Below are positions 1 to 9,047 of a stretch of 18,348 bases of DNA, piece by piece. The stretch covers positions 1 through 18,348 of the forward strand of contig JBFWML010000043.1 in the NCBI GenBank assembly GCA_050251635.1, given 5' to 3'. Below the pieces are notes generated by a model, which made no database searches, was not told the origin of the DNA, and saw only the letters and a list, made by a program, of their open reading frames with translations. The DNA is from JBFWML01 sp050251635. Lineage in GTDB: Bacteria; Campylobacterota; Campylobacteria; Campylobacterales; SZUA-545. Each line of letters begins with the position of its first letter. Position 1 is the first letter of the stretch. A program made the position numbers and the translations under genes.

Positions 1-2
1 AG

Positions 3-1369
<1,367 letters not shown>

Positions 1370-1370
<1 letters not shown>

Positions 1371-1389
1371 TCGCGGTTAAACCCGCGAC
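1370..1389. terminator. Hairpin between convergent glmS and dnaX
   Basis: GTCGCGG (1370-1376) and CCGCGAC (1383-1389) form a perfect 7-bp GC-rich stem with the loop TTAAAC. The loop holds the dnaX stop codon and the stem begins at the last base of the glmS stop. There is no immediate U-tract on either side; a T-run lies about 10 bases further on the + strand. It is a plausible bidirectional terminator or 3'-end stabiliser, inferred from position. Confidence 0.5.
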
Positions 1390-2960
1390 ACAATCTTCAC
1401 TTTTTCCGGCTGGAAAATCTCGATCGCCTTTTGAACCATGGGCTGCTCCAAAATCTCCTGCGGGTCATACTCCGGCGTGGCGCTCACGCCAAGGCTTGCC
1501 TGCATGCAGCTTGAGGGGCCCTCCTCCTCGGGGGCGCTTTGGCTCTCCCGGGGTTCGGGTTCAGGTTCGGGCGTTTTGTCGCAGGGCAGCGCCACGATTT
1601 TGGTTCCCACGCCAAAGGTCTCCTGAACCAGCTGCTTAATCACCGAATAGTCCTGCACCAGCCGCGCGCGGTCAGCCCCCTCCGCGCAGCTCATCCATCG
1701 CAGCTCGCCCTCTTCGAAGGCCACAAAATGAACCGATCGCGCAAACACCTCGCCCAGCGCCGGGCTTCTGGCGTCGATACGCTGCTGAAGCCGGGCAAAG
1801 AGTCCCTCGGGCGTGCGCGGGGCGGCCGGGGCCGGGGCCGCTGCGGCATGCGCGGCGGTTCGCACGGGAACGGCATGGGGAGCGGGGGCTTGTAAAATCT
1901 CCCGCTCCAGCCGCTCGATCGCTTCGTCCACCGCCTCCGGGCGCAACGCTTCAATCAGCTTGAGCGTCAGGAGTCCCAGCACGAATCCGCTATCGGCCCC
2001 CTGAAAAAGCAGGCTTTTGAGTTCGCCGCAGATGCGGAAAAACCGCTCCAGCACCAGCACGCTAAAGGGGGGCTGGGGTTTAAAGAGCTTCTCCTTCAGG
2101 TAGCCGATCAGCTCATCGATCACCATCTCGGCGTCGCTGCCTTCGATCTCGCGCACAAAAGCGACCGCCTGAGCCACATCCCGCTGGAAGATCAGATCAA
2201 AATAGCGCTCGATCTGCGCCGGGTCCAAAACCCCCAGCATCTCCACCGTGGCCGCCAGATCCACCCGCCCTTTGCCAAAAATAATCGCCTGATCGAGCAG
2301 CGTGAGCGTATCGCGCAGGCTTCCGCCCCCGGCGCGGGAGATCATCTCCAGCGCCTGCGGATCCGCCTCGACGCGCTCCTGGGAAAGCACGTGAAGAAGA
2401 TGGTTAAGCACGTCGTTAAAGGCGATCTTTTTAAAACGGAAATGCTGTGTGCGCGAAAGGATGGTCGGCGGCAGTTTCAGCGGATCGGTCGTCGCCAGCA
2501 GAAACTTGACGTAAGCGGGCGGCTCTTCGAGGGTTTTTAGAAGGGCGTTAAAGGCCTCCTTGGTCAGCATATGCACTTCGTCGATGATAAAGACCTTGAA
2601 GCGCCCAAACGTCGGCGCGTAACGGGTCTGCTCGATCAGATCGCGGATGTCATCGATACGGCGGTTGGAGGCGGCATCCATCTCGACGATATCCATATGG
2701 CGCCCCTCCAGCGCCTGCACGCACTGCTCGCACTCGCCGCAGGGGTTTGCGCCGATGCCCCTATCGCACAAAAGCGCCTTGGCGAAGATGCGCGCGGTGG
2801 AGGTTTTGCCGCTGCCGCGCAGACCGGAAAAAAGATAGGCGTGGGAAAGCTTGCCCGAATCCAGTGCTAAAGAGAGCGTGCGGCTTACCGCCTCCTGTCC
2901 GATCAGCTCTTGGAAGTTTCGGGGGCGGTATTTGCGCGCCAGTACCTGATTTTCAGTCAT
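1377..2960 (-). CDS. dnaX: DNA polymerase III subunit gamma/tau (clamp loader ATPase)
   Basis: This AAA+ ATPase of the DNA polymerase III clamp loader opens and loads the beta clamp. The 527-residue protein has a Walker A motif GLRGSGKTS at residues 46-54, a zinc-binding cysteine set (C65, C74, C77, C80), Walker B FIIDEVH at 124-130, a sensor stretch LLATTDP, the arginine-finger region SRTQ near 169-172 and sensor 2 GGGSLRDT around 211-218. A proline/alanine-rich linker near 355-385 precedes a divergent C-terminal domain. I saw no A AAA AAG slippery heptamer, so a frameshifted short form is not indicated. The ATG at 2960 lies inside the end of the preceding signalling gene (overlap ATGACTGA), which implies translational coupling. 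DnaX identity is near certain. Confidence 0.97.
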   Translation of the reverse strand: MTENQVLARKYRPRNFQELIGQEAVSRTLSLALDSGKLSHAYLFSGLRGSGKTSTARIFAKALLCDRGIGANPCGECEQCVQALEGRHMDIVEMDAASNRRIDDIRDLIEQTRYAPTFGRFKVFIIDEVHMLTKEAFNALLKTLEEPPAYVKFLLATTDPLKLPPTILSRTQHFRFKKIAFNDVLNHLLHVLSQERVEADPQALEMISRAGGGSLRDTLTLLDQAIIFGKGRVDLAATVEMLGVLDPAQIERYFDLIFQRDVAQAVAFVREIEGSDAEMVIDELIGYLKEKLFKPQPPFSVLVLERFFRICGELKSLLFQGADSGFVLGLLTLKLIEALRPEAVDEAIERLEREILQAPAPHAVPVRTAAHAAAAPAPAAPRTPEGLFARLQQRIDARSPALGEVFARSVHFVAFEEGELRWMSCAEGADRARLVQDYSVIKQLVQETFGVGTKIVALPCDKTPEPEPEPRESQSAPEEEGPSSCMQASLGVSATPEYDPQEILEQPMVQKAIEIFQPEKVKIVSRV

Positions 2961-5223
2961 TTTTCCCCGATTCGATGCAGATTAACGTCACGTCGTCCCC
3001 CAGCTCGCCCGTCTCCTTCACCCGTTTTTTAAAGGCGGGAATCAGCAGCCGTTCGCCGGGATTTTCGCGGATCAGCTCGCCCAGGGCGGCCTGATCGAGC
3101 CCGTCGTTTTCCACCGCGCCGTCGCTGTAGGCGATGAGCAGGTAGTTTTCGGGTAGCGATCGGCTTTGGCGCTTAAAGCCCTGCGACCAGAGCATCAGGG
3201 GCGGATTGCCCGCCTCCAGCATTTGGGTGTTTTGGCCGTCGTGCAGCAGCATCGGATACATGCCAAATCCCACCCACTCCAAAAGCGCCGCCGATCGATG
3301 CAGCGCCGCAAGCGTAAAGCTGACGCACTCGTCTTCAAGCAGGTAATCGCGGATGTAATCGATGTAGTCGGTGGTGAGCCGTTCGAGAACGAAGTTCTCC
3401 TTCTCGGCGGCAATGCGGGCGGAACGGTTGATAAAGGCCGCTGACAAAATGGCGGTCACCGACGCGGAAAGCCCCTTGCCCATGCTGTCGATAATGTAAA
3501 AAAAGGTCAGTTCGTCGCTGAGCTTCAAGACGCCGTAAACATCGCCGCTGAGAATCTCCAGCGGTTCGTAATAGACCTCCGCCTTTAGGCCGGAAAGCTG
3601 ATGGGAGTCGTCGCGGATGACCAGGCGCTGTTTGGCAAAGGCCGCCTGCTGCTGGCTGATGGCATAGCTGTTTTGCGCATCGAGCCGCGCGATGAGCGAC
3701 TCCTTTTGCGCGTCGCGCAGGCGCAGCTGCTCCTTAGCCTGATTTTTCAGATAAACGCTGCGGGCAAAGTCGTACAGCGTGCGGCGCAGATTGGGGATGC
3801 GGATGGGTTTGCTGAGGAATTTATCCACCCCCGCGTCGATCGCGCGGATAAAAAACTCCTCGGTGTTGTAGGCGGTGGTGACGATAACCGGCGTATCGCG
3901 GTCGATCTCTTTGATCTTTTCGGCCATCTCCAAACCGCCCATCAAGGGCATCTCCACATCGGTGACGACGATGTCCGGGCGGTAGCGCTCAAACAGCTGC
4001 AACGCCTCCTTGCCGTTCTCGGCCAGCAGCAGATTGCGCACGGCGCGCTTGAGCAGATGGGCGACATGGGTGCGGATAAAGTGATCGTCCTCGGCGTAAA
4101 GCACCGTCATCTCGCGCAGCAGCGCCTCGTCGCCCAGCAGGGTTTCCGCCTGCTTCTCCTCGCCGCCGCGAAACCGCATAAAGAAGGTCACGCTGCGTCC
4201 GCCGTCGCTGTAAAAAAGCGCCGCGCTCATCTGCGCCGCCATAATCAGTCCGCGTCCGCGGTAGGTGCCGACCGAAACGGCATCCATGCGCGAGAGGTGG
4301 TTTTTGTAGTCAAACCCCTCCCCTTCGTCGGTGATCGTCACGCGCAAAAGGCCGCCGCTGTAGAAGTCGATCCCCACGTAAAGCTTGGCCTGAACCTGCG
4401 CTTGACGCTCTTCGATATAGCTTTCGTAGGCCCCTTCGCTCATCAGCTGCTGCTTGGTGGCCTGATCGATGCCCAAAGCGCCGTGCTCCAGAGCGTTGAT
4501 AATCAGCTCGTTAAAGATCAGCAGCGTGTTGGTCGCGGCGGTGAGATCGTCACAGAGGTATTTTTGAAGCAGCGTTTCGAGTTTCTCTTCGTAGCCCATA
4601 ATTGCCTCAAGGTTGCCCTCGATGGCGTCGCGGCGGCTTAGGCGGCGGTTGCGGCCGATCTCGTTGTTGAGGAAAAGAAAATCAAAACGCCCCGCCTCCT
4701 CTTCGTCGGTAAAACGGGCCGTGACGTCGAGAATCTCCTTTTTGGAAAAACAGAAGGGCAGATGGTTCTCCATCAAGGTTGCCAGCCCCGAATCGAGGGT
4801 AAAGAGCAGCGATGCGATATCGCCGGTCTTGAGCCGTTCGATTACGATGCTTTCGCTCTCGATCCCCAGCACCGCCTGGCCCAGGCGCACGACGCGGCCC
4901 GACTCCTCTTTGCACAAAAGCGGCGGCGCGCCGAGGTTGAAGTGCTGAAAATCCCCCAGTTGCGCATCGAACACCGCAAAGTGGGCGCGGTGCTGGTGCC
5001 AGCGGCTGGACTTTTGGCCCAAAAGCGCCAAGAGCGTGCGCAAAGAAAAAGCGCCCTCGCTTGAGAGCAGCGAATCGAGCGCTTCGCGGACTAGGTGGGT
5101 ATGGCTGGCATCGTCTAAAAGCGCCAGAAAGGTGCGGCTCTGGCCCAAGGGGCGGATAATAAAATCCGAACTCCCCCTGCGCCCCGAGGACTCGACGAAA
5201 TACGAAGATTCCAGAAGGTACAT
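2953..5223 (-). CDS. SypE-like partner-switch protein: degenerate PP2C, RsbW-like kinase, receiver, PP2C phosphatase
   Basis: This 756-residue cytoplasmic protein carries four recognisable modules. Residues 1-150 look like a worn SpoIIE/PP2C fold (FLALLDDASHTH, FDAQLGDFQHFNLGAPPLL, LFTLDSG) lacking the final GDD motif. Residues 200-350 form a GHKL anti-sigma-kinase domain with N-box FNELIINALEHG (N243), G1 DEGEGFD (299-305) and G2 GRGLIMA. Residues 372-490 are a receiver with acidic pair D379/D380, phospho-acceptor D422, T449 and K472. Residues 540-750 are a PP2C domain with its metal aspartates: SGDVYG (D561), IIDSMGKG (D579), YSDG (D701) and GDDVTL (743-744). The order kinase-receiver-phosphatase is that of Vibrio fischeri SypE, which acts on the STAS protein SypA; a STAS gene lies directly upstream, its stop touching this ATG. 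Inferred role: receiver-controlled phosphorylation and dephosphorylation of that STAS protein. Confidence 0.85.
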   Translation of the reverse strand: MYLLESSYFVESSGRRGSSDFIIRPLGQSRTFLALLDDASHTHLVREALDSLLSSEGAFSLRTLLALLGQKSSRWHQHRAHFAVFDAQLGDFQHFNLGAPPLLCKEESGRVVRLGQAVLGIESESIVIERLKTGDIASLLFTLDSGLATLMENHLPFCFSKKEILDVTARFTDEEEAGRFDFLFLNNEIGRNRRLSRRDAIEGNLEAIMGYEEKLETLLQKYLCDDLTAATNTLLIFNELIINALEHGALGIDQATKQQLMSEGAYESYIEERQAQVQAKLYVGIDFYSGGLLRVTITDEGEGFDYKNHLSRMDAVSVGTYRGRGLIMAAQMSAALFYSDGGRSVTFFMRFRGGEEKQAETLLGDEALLREMTVLYAEDDHFIRTHVAHLLKRAVRNLLLAENGKEALQLFERYRPDIVVTDVEMPLMGGLEMAEKIKEIDRDTPVIVTTAYNTEEFFIRAIDAGVDKFLSKPIRIPNLRRTLYDFARSVYLKNQAKEQLRLRDAQKESLIARLDAQNSYAISQQQAAFAKQRLVIRDDSHQLSGLKAEVYYEPLEILSGDVYGVLKLSDELTFFYIIDSMGKGLSASVTAILSAAFINRSARIAAEKENFVLERLTTDYIDYIRDYLLEDECVSFTLAALHRSAALLEWVGFGMYPMLLHDGQNTQMLEAGNPPLMLWSQGFKRQSRSLPENYLLIAYSDGAVENDGLDQAALGELIRENPGERLLIPAFKKRVKETGELGDDVTLICIESGKND

Positions 5224-5532
5224 TTAGGCGTTAGCGCCCTTGTGAACATTGAGAATGTCGGCAAGGTTGAGGCTTTTGAACAGATCAAAGAGCCGATCGT
5301 CGGTGACGGTGATATGCAGGTCCATCTTGTCGGCCTGAACCTTCTTGAGCAGAAAGCCGATCACCGAAGAGGTGACCGAAAAGGAGTTGGTGATATGAAT
5401 GCGCACGGGCAGCTTGGTGTCCGAACAGTTCATGATGGCATCTTTGATGCTCTGGGAATCGGAGACGCTCTTGATAGTGCCGTCGATATTCACCTGATAG
5501 TGGGTCGGTTCGCGCTCTACGGTAACGGTCAT
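5224..5532 (-). CDS. STAS-domain protein, anti-sigma-factor-antagonist-like
   Basis: This 102-residue protein matches the size of SpoIIAA/RsbV-type antagonists. The stretch IHITNSFSVTSSVIGFLLKK (46-65) aligns with the family's phosphorylation loop (DSSGLGVLL), placing S56 at the phospho-serine position, with Thr-Ser-Ser in place of Asp-Ser-Ser. The C-terminal part FDLFKSLNLADIL fits the last STAS helix. Proteins of this type bind their partner when unphosphorylated and are released when a GHKL kinase phosphorylates them. The gene starts 10 bases after the MCP gene with a good ribosome site (AAGGAGC) and ends directly against the switch gene, so the product is probably that protein's substrate. 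The final target is not visible here. Confidence 0.82.
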   Translation of the reverse strand: MTVTVEREPTHYQVNIDGTIKSVSDSQSIKDAIMNCSDTKLPVRIHITNSFSVTSSVIGFLLKKVQADKMDLHITVTDDRLFDLFKSLNLADILNVHKGANA

Positions 5533-5542
5533 TGAAGCTCCT

Positions 5543-6721
5543 TTAGGATTTGAACTTATTCATTCGGGCATTGAGTTCGCCGGCAAGAGAGCCGAGCTCT
5601 CCCGCGATTTTGGTCACCTGATCGAGCGATGCGCGGTTGGCGTTGGAAACCTGCATCACCTCGCCCATGTTGGCCACCAGCGTCTTGGTTTTATAGGCGA
5701 TGGCGGTGGCCAGATTGGACGAATCGTGGGCGATGCGCATCGTTCCGGTCATCTTGGCGCGGGTGTCGTTGGTGAGCGACTGCACCCGATCGGCTTCGCC
5801 TGCGATGGCGTTCATCTGCTTGGCGCTCTGGTTCATAAAGTCCGTACTGTCACCAATGGCCTGAACGACGGTATTAATCGTAGCATTAATTTCCCCAAGG
5901 GCCTTCTGAGTCCGGTCGGCCAGATTGCGCACCTCATCGGCCACCACGGCAAAACCGCGTCCATGTTCCCCTGCCCGGGCCGCTTCGATGGCGGCATTCA
6001 GCGCCAGCAGGTTGGTCTGATCGGCAATGTCGCTGATGACGCCCAGCACCGTTTTGACCTGTTCGGCATCGTGGTTCAGGCCCGTGAGGCGATCGGCCAG
6101 TTCGGTTTGGGTCTGGGAGGCGTTGTTGATGGAGCCGACGATTTTTGAAAGGGTCTTAACCATCGCTTCCATCGACTGCGCGGTTTGGTCGAGATCCTGC
6201 GCGGTGCTGATGGCCGCCTCTTCGCTTTTGTCCAGCTCGCGGCCGATTTCGGTCACCAGCTGGTTGGAGGTTTCGGTCAGATCGCTTTGGCGTTTGAAGC
6301 TCTGCGCCATCGTCCCGGCGGTGTTTTGCAGTTCGCGGCTGGCGTTAAGCGTGCCGTTGGCGGAGGTTTTGGAGGTGTTGACGCTGAGCTGAATCTTCTC
6401 GATAAAGGCATCCATATAACGGGCCACTTCGGAGATTTCGTCATGGCCTTTCATATTGAGCCGCTTGGTCACATCCCCTTCGCCCTCGGCCAGATCGCGC
6501 ACGGTGTTGCGCATCCGCTCCAGCGGTGTAAGAATCACCCGCTTGAGCAGGAAATAGGCAGCCACCTGAATGAGAATAGCTACAATTGCGTGTTCACCGA
6601 GCAGCACCCACAGGTTGCCGTCGCGGTTAATGAATAAAAACAGCGCAGTCGTGAAAATGTTCACATAAAGCAGCTTGAGGTTGAACTCGAAAAATAAAGA
6701 GTCTGTCAGCCTTCGTTGCAC
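5543..6721 (-). CDS. Methyl-accepting chemotaxis-like protein without a periplasmic sensor domain
   Basis: This 392-residue inner-membrane signalling protein has two membrane helices (about 15-32 and 38-60) joined by only a few residues (NRDGN), so there is no external ligand-binding domain. A HAMP domain follows (about 61-112, beginning LTPLERMRNTV and containing EGDVTKRL). The rest is a long helical signalling hairpin whose tip, DQTNLLALNAAIEAARAGEH (234-253), is the highly conserved CheA/CheW contact region. The start is GTG at 6721, supported by GGAG seven bases upstream (plus-strand ctcc 6729-6732). It is first in an operon with the STAS and switch genes, suggesting it feeds that circuit rather than, or as well as, flagellar chemotaxis. 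The input could be membrane state or an intracellular cue (inference). Confidence 0.93.
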   Translation of the reverse strand: MQRRLTDSLFFEFNLKLLYVNIFTTALFLFINRDGNLWVLLGEHAIVAILIQVAAYFLLKRVILTPLERMRNTVRDLAEGEGDVTKRLNMKGHDEISEVARYMDAFIEKIQLSVNTSKTSANGTLNASRELQNTAGTMAQSFKRQSDLTETSNQLVTEIGRELDKSEEAAISTAQDLDQTAQSMEAMVKTLSKIVGSINNASQTQTELADRLTGLNHDAEQVKTVLGVISDIADQTNLLALNAAIEAARAGEHGRGFAVVADEVRNLADRTQKALGEINATINTVVQAIGDSTDFMNQSAKQMNAIAGEADRVQSLTNDTRAKMTGTMRIAHDSSNLATAIAYKTKTLVANMGEVMQVSNANRASLDQVTKIAGELGSLAGELNARMNKFKS

Positions 6722-6761
6722 AAGAAAACTCCGCTGTCAAAATAGGGGTGTTCGGGTGACG

Positions 6762-6767
6762 ATCATA
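6762..6767 (-). promoter_or_regulatory. Possible -10 element for the MCP/STAS/switch operon
   Basis: Read on the minus strand these bases are TATGAT, a 5/6 match to the sigma-70 -10 box, about 40 bases upstream of the GTG start. No -35 match was seen at 17 bases; Campylobacterota promoters often lack one. Confidence 0.3.
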
Positions 6768-6796
6768 GCGAAACAACCTAATGATCGGCCCTTAAA

Positions 6797-6825
6797 CCAA
6801 ATAAGACTAAATTTATCTTATTTGG
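6797..6825. promoter_or_regulatory. Perfect 10-bp inverted repeat upstream of nifS (operator candidate)
   Basis: CCAAATAAGA (6797-6806) and TCTTATTTGG (6816-6825) are exact inverted repeats separated by nine bases (CTAAATTTA). The site is a strikingly AT-rich island in the 141-base gap between the divergent MCP and nifS genes, 37 bases before the nifS ATG. Its size and symmetry suit a dimeric regulator such as an Fe-S- or iron-responsive repressor, but I do not recognise a named consensus. There is no T-tract and it lies upstream of a gene, so a terminator is unlikely. Confidence 0.55.
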
Positions 6826-6862
6826 GCTAGACTCCCTGCCAATCAAAGAAAGAGGACAGCTA

Positions 6863-8035
6863 ATGGAGCGCATTTACCTCGATAACAACGCCACGACGAT
6901 CGTCGATCCGAAGGTCAAAGAGGCGATGGAACCCTTTTGGTGCCAGATGTACGGCAACCCCAACAGCCTGCACAACTTCGGCATGGAGCTGCGCGGTCAC
7001 TTAGGCATTGCGCTCGATCGCCTTTATGCGGGCATCGGCGCGGGGGATGAGGACGACCTGATCATCAACGGGTGCGCCAGCGAAGGCAACAACACCGTAT
7101 TGATGGGCGTTTACTTTGACCTGATCCGCACGGGCAAAAAAGACCATATTATCACCACCAGCGTAGAACACCCCAGTGTGCGCGTGGCCTGTAAATTCCT
7201 GGAATCTCTGGGCGTGAAGGTCACCTATCTGCCCGTCAACGCGCAGGGCGTGGTGGAGGCCGCCACCGTGCGCGAACACATCACCGATCGCACCGCGCTG
7301 GTTTCGGTGATGTGGGCCAACAACGAGACGGGGATGATTTTTCCCGTTAAAGAGATCGCGCAGATTGCCCACGAATACGGTGCGCTCTTTCACACCGACG
7401 CGGTGCAGGCGATCGGCAAACTGCCCGTGAACGTCAAAGCCGAAGGCATCGACTACCTGACCTTCAGCGGCCACAAGTTCCACGCGCCCAAGGGGATTGG
7501 CGGTCTGTACATTAAAGCGGGCGCGCCCAAAACCCGCCTCATCCACGGCGGCGAACAGATGGGCGGGCTTCGCGCCGGAACGGTTAACGTGCCTTTGATG
7601 GTGGGCATGGGGCTGGCGATGGAGCTGGCGACCGACGCGCTCAGTTACGAACTGACCGAAGTGCGCCGCCTCAAGGACAAACTCGAAGACGCGCTTTTGA
7701 AAATTCCCGATGTGCTGGTGGTGGGGGATCGCAAAAACCGCGTGCCCAACACCATTTTGGCCAGCATTCGCGGCGTAGAAGGCGAATCGATGTTGTGGGA
7801 TCTGAACAAAAACAACATCGCGGCCAGCACCGGCAGCGCCTGTGCCAGCGAAGATCTTGAAGCCAACCCGATTTTGACTGCGATCGGCGCGGATAAAGAG
7901 CTGGCACACACCGCCATTCGCCTGAGCCTCTCGCGCTTTACGACCGAAGCGGAGATCGACCGCACGATCGAGATTTTCCCCAAAGCCGTCGAGCGGCTTC
8001 GCGCTATCTCTTCCAGCTACGCAAAACAAGGATAA
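6863..8035 (+). CDS. nifS: Cysteine desulfurase NifS (housekeeping Fe-S cluster assembly)
   Basis: This PLP enzyme takes sulfur from cysteine and hands it as persulfide to the NifU scaffold. It has 390 residues, the usual size. Visible motifs are YLDNNATT at the N-terminus, SVEHPSV with H103, WANNETG (151-157), FHTDAVQ with D179 and Q182, the PLP lysine K205 in FSGHKFHAPKG, RAGTVNVP, and the persulfide cysteine C327 in TGSACASE. The ATG at 6863 has AGAGGA upstream. The gene sits three bases before nifU. In Campylobacterota this pair is the main general Fe-S system, and no nitrogenase gene is present here, so the nif name does not imply nitrogen fixation. The inverted repeat upstream is a likely control site. 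Confidence 0.97.
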   Translation: MERIYLDNNATTIVDPKVKEAMEPFWCQMYGNPNSLHNFGMELRGHLGIALDRLYAGIGAGDEDDLIINGCASEGNNTVLMGVYFDLIRTGKKDHIITTSVEHPSVRVACKFLESLGVKVTYLPVNAQGVVEAATVREHITDRTALVSVMWANNETGMIFPVKEIAQIAHEYGALFHTDAVQAIGKLPVNVKAEGIDYLTFSGHKFHAPKGIGGLYIKAGAPKTRLIHGGEQMGGLRAGTVNVPLMVGMGLAMELATDALSYELTEVRRLKDKLEDALLKIPDVLVVGDRKNRVPNTILASIRGVEGESMLWDLNKNNIAASTGSACASEDLEANPILTAIGADKELAHTAIRLSLSRFTTEAEIDRTIEIFPKAVERLRAISSSYAKQG

Positions 8036-8038
8036 CCT

Positions 8039-9004
8039 ATGGCAAAGAACGATCTGATTGGCGGTGCCCTGTGGGAAGAGTACTCCCACAAAGTCGGCCA
8101 GCGCATGGACAACCCGCTTAACCGGGGCGAAATCACCGAAGCGGAGGCCAAAGAGCTGGGCTGCAAGCTGGTGGTGGCGGATTTTGGCGCGGAAAGCTGC
8201 GGTGACGCGGTGCGCCTCTACTGGGCGGTGGACCCCGAGACCAATATCATTAAACGCTCCAAATTTAAAAGCTTCGGCTGCGGCACGGCGATCGCCTCGT
8301 CTGACATGATGGCCGAACTGTGCATGGGCAAAACCGTGGACGAAGCGGTGAAAATCACCAACATCGATGTGGAATTTGCGCTGCGCGACACCCCCGACGT
8401 GCCCGCCGTGCCGCCCCAAAAGATGCACTGCTCCGTCATGGCCTACGACGTCATCAAAAAAGCCGCCTCGATCTACAACGGCGTGGATATGAGCGTATAT
8501 GAAGAAGAGGAGATGGTCTGCGAATGCGCCCGCGTGACGCTCAGCACCATCAAAGGGGTCATTAAGCTCAACAACCTCACCACGGTTGAAGAGATCACCG
8601 ACTACACCAAAGCGGGCGCGTTTTGTAAATCCTGTATCAAACCCGGCGGCCATGAGAGCCGCAAATACTATCTGGTGGACATTCTGCGCGACACGCGGGC
8701 CGAGATGGAAAAAGAAAAAATGCTCGATGCCAGCGTGAGCAAAGAGTTTGGCAGCATGAGTCTGGTACAGAAGATCAAAACCGTCGAAAGCGTGCTGGAC
8801 GCCAATATCCGCCCCATGCTGATGATGGACGGCGGCAACCTCGAACTGCTGGACATTAAAGAAGACGGCGAAAATATCGACATCTATATCCGCTATATGG
8901 GCGCCTGCTCCACCTGCGCCACCGGAAGCACCGGCACGCTTTATGCGATCGATTCGGTACTTAAGGAGAAGCTGGATAAACGGATTCGGGTTTTGCCGGT
9001 CTAA
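8039..9004 (+). CDS. nifU: Fe-S cluster scaffold protein NifU, three-domain type
   Basis: NifU receives sulfur from NifS, builds Fe-S clusters and passes them to apoproteins. The 321-residue protein is full length. An IscU-like scaffold domain has C54, D56, C81 and C131. A central Bfd-like [2Fe-2S] domain has C161, C163, C196 and C199 (VCECARV and FCKSCI). A C-terminal NifU domain has MMDGGNLEL and the C290-x-x-C293 pair in GACSTC. A hinge rich in Glu, Lys and Met lies near 218-240. The ATG follows the nifS stop by three bases with AAGGAT as ribosome site, so the two are cotranscribed. A stem-loop lies downstream. Confidence 0.97.
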   Translation: MAKNDLIGGALWEEYSHKVGQRMDNPLNRGEITEAEAKELGCKLVVADFGAESCGDAVRLYWAVDPETNIIKRSKFKSFGCGTAIASSDMMAELCMGKTVDEAVKITNIDVEFALRDTPDVPAVPPQKMHCSVMAYDVIKKAASIYNGVDMSVYEEEEMVCECARVTLSTIKGVIKLNNLTTVEEITDYTKAGAFCKSCIKPGGHESRKYYLVDILRDTRAEMEKEKMLDASVSKEFGSMSLVQKIKTVESVLDANIRPMLMMDGGNLELLDIKEDGENIDIYIRYMGACSTCATGSTGTLYAIDSVLKEKLDKRIRVLPV

Positions 9005-9015
9005 GGCTTCAAAAT

Positions 9016-9036
9016 GCCGCCAATCTGCTTGGCGGC
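9016..9036. terminator. Stem-loop between convergent nifU and VanY-type gene
   Basis: GCCGCCAA (9016-9023) and TTGGCGGC (9029-9036) form a perfect 8-bp stem with the five-base loop TCTGC. It is followed by a weak T-containing stretch (TCTT) on the + strand, and on the - strand the next bases are ATTTTG. A shared transcription terminator is likely. Confidence 0.65.
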
Positions 9037-9047
9037 TCTTACCCTAT

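Noticed and set aside
1377..2960. Programmed -1 frameshift in dnaX giving a gamma form
   Set aside because: The longest relevant A-runs are five bases before G; no A AAA AAG heptamer was found.
3601..4641. 346-codon plus-strand frame opposite the switch gene
   Set aside because: Low-complexity shadow translation with no domain; the opposite strand has clear kinase and receiver motifs.
7001..8653. Long minus-strand open frame (550 codons) opposite nifS and nifU
   Set aside because: It lies entirely over two certain genes; its His/Gly/Val/Phe-rich, motif-free translation is the usual antisense shadow in GC-rich DNA.
6863..9004. Nitrogen-fixation locus because of the nifS and nifU names
   Set aside because: No nifH, nifD, nifK or nifB is present; this pair is the general Fe-S assembly system in Campylobacterota.
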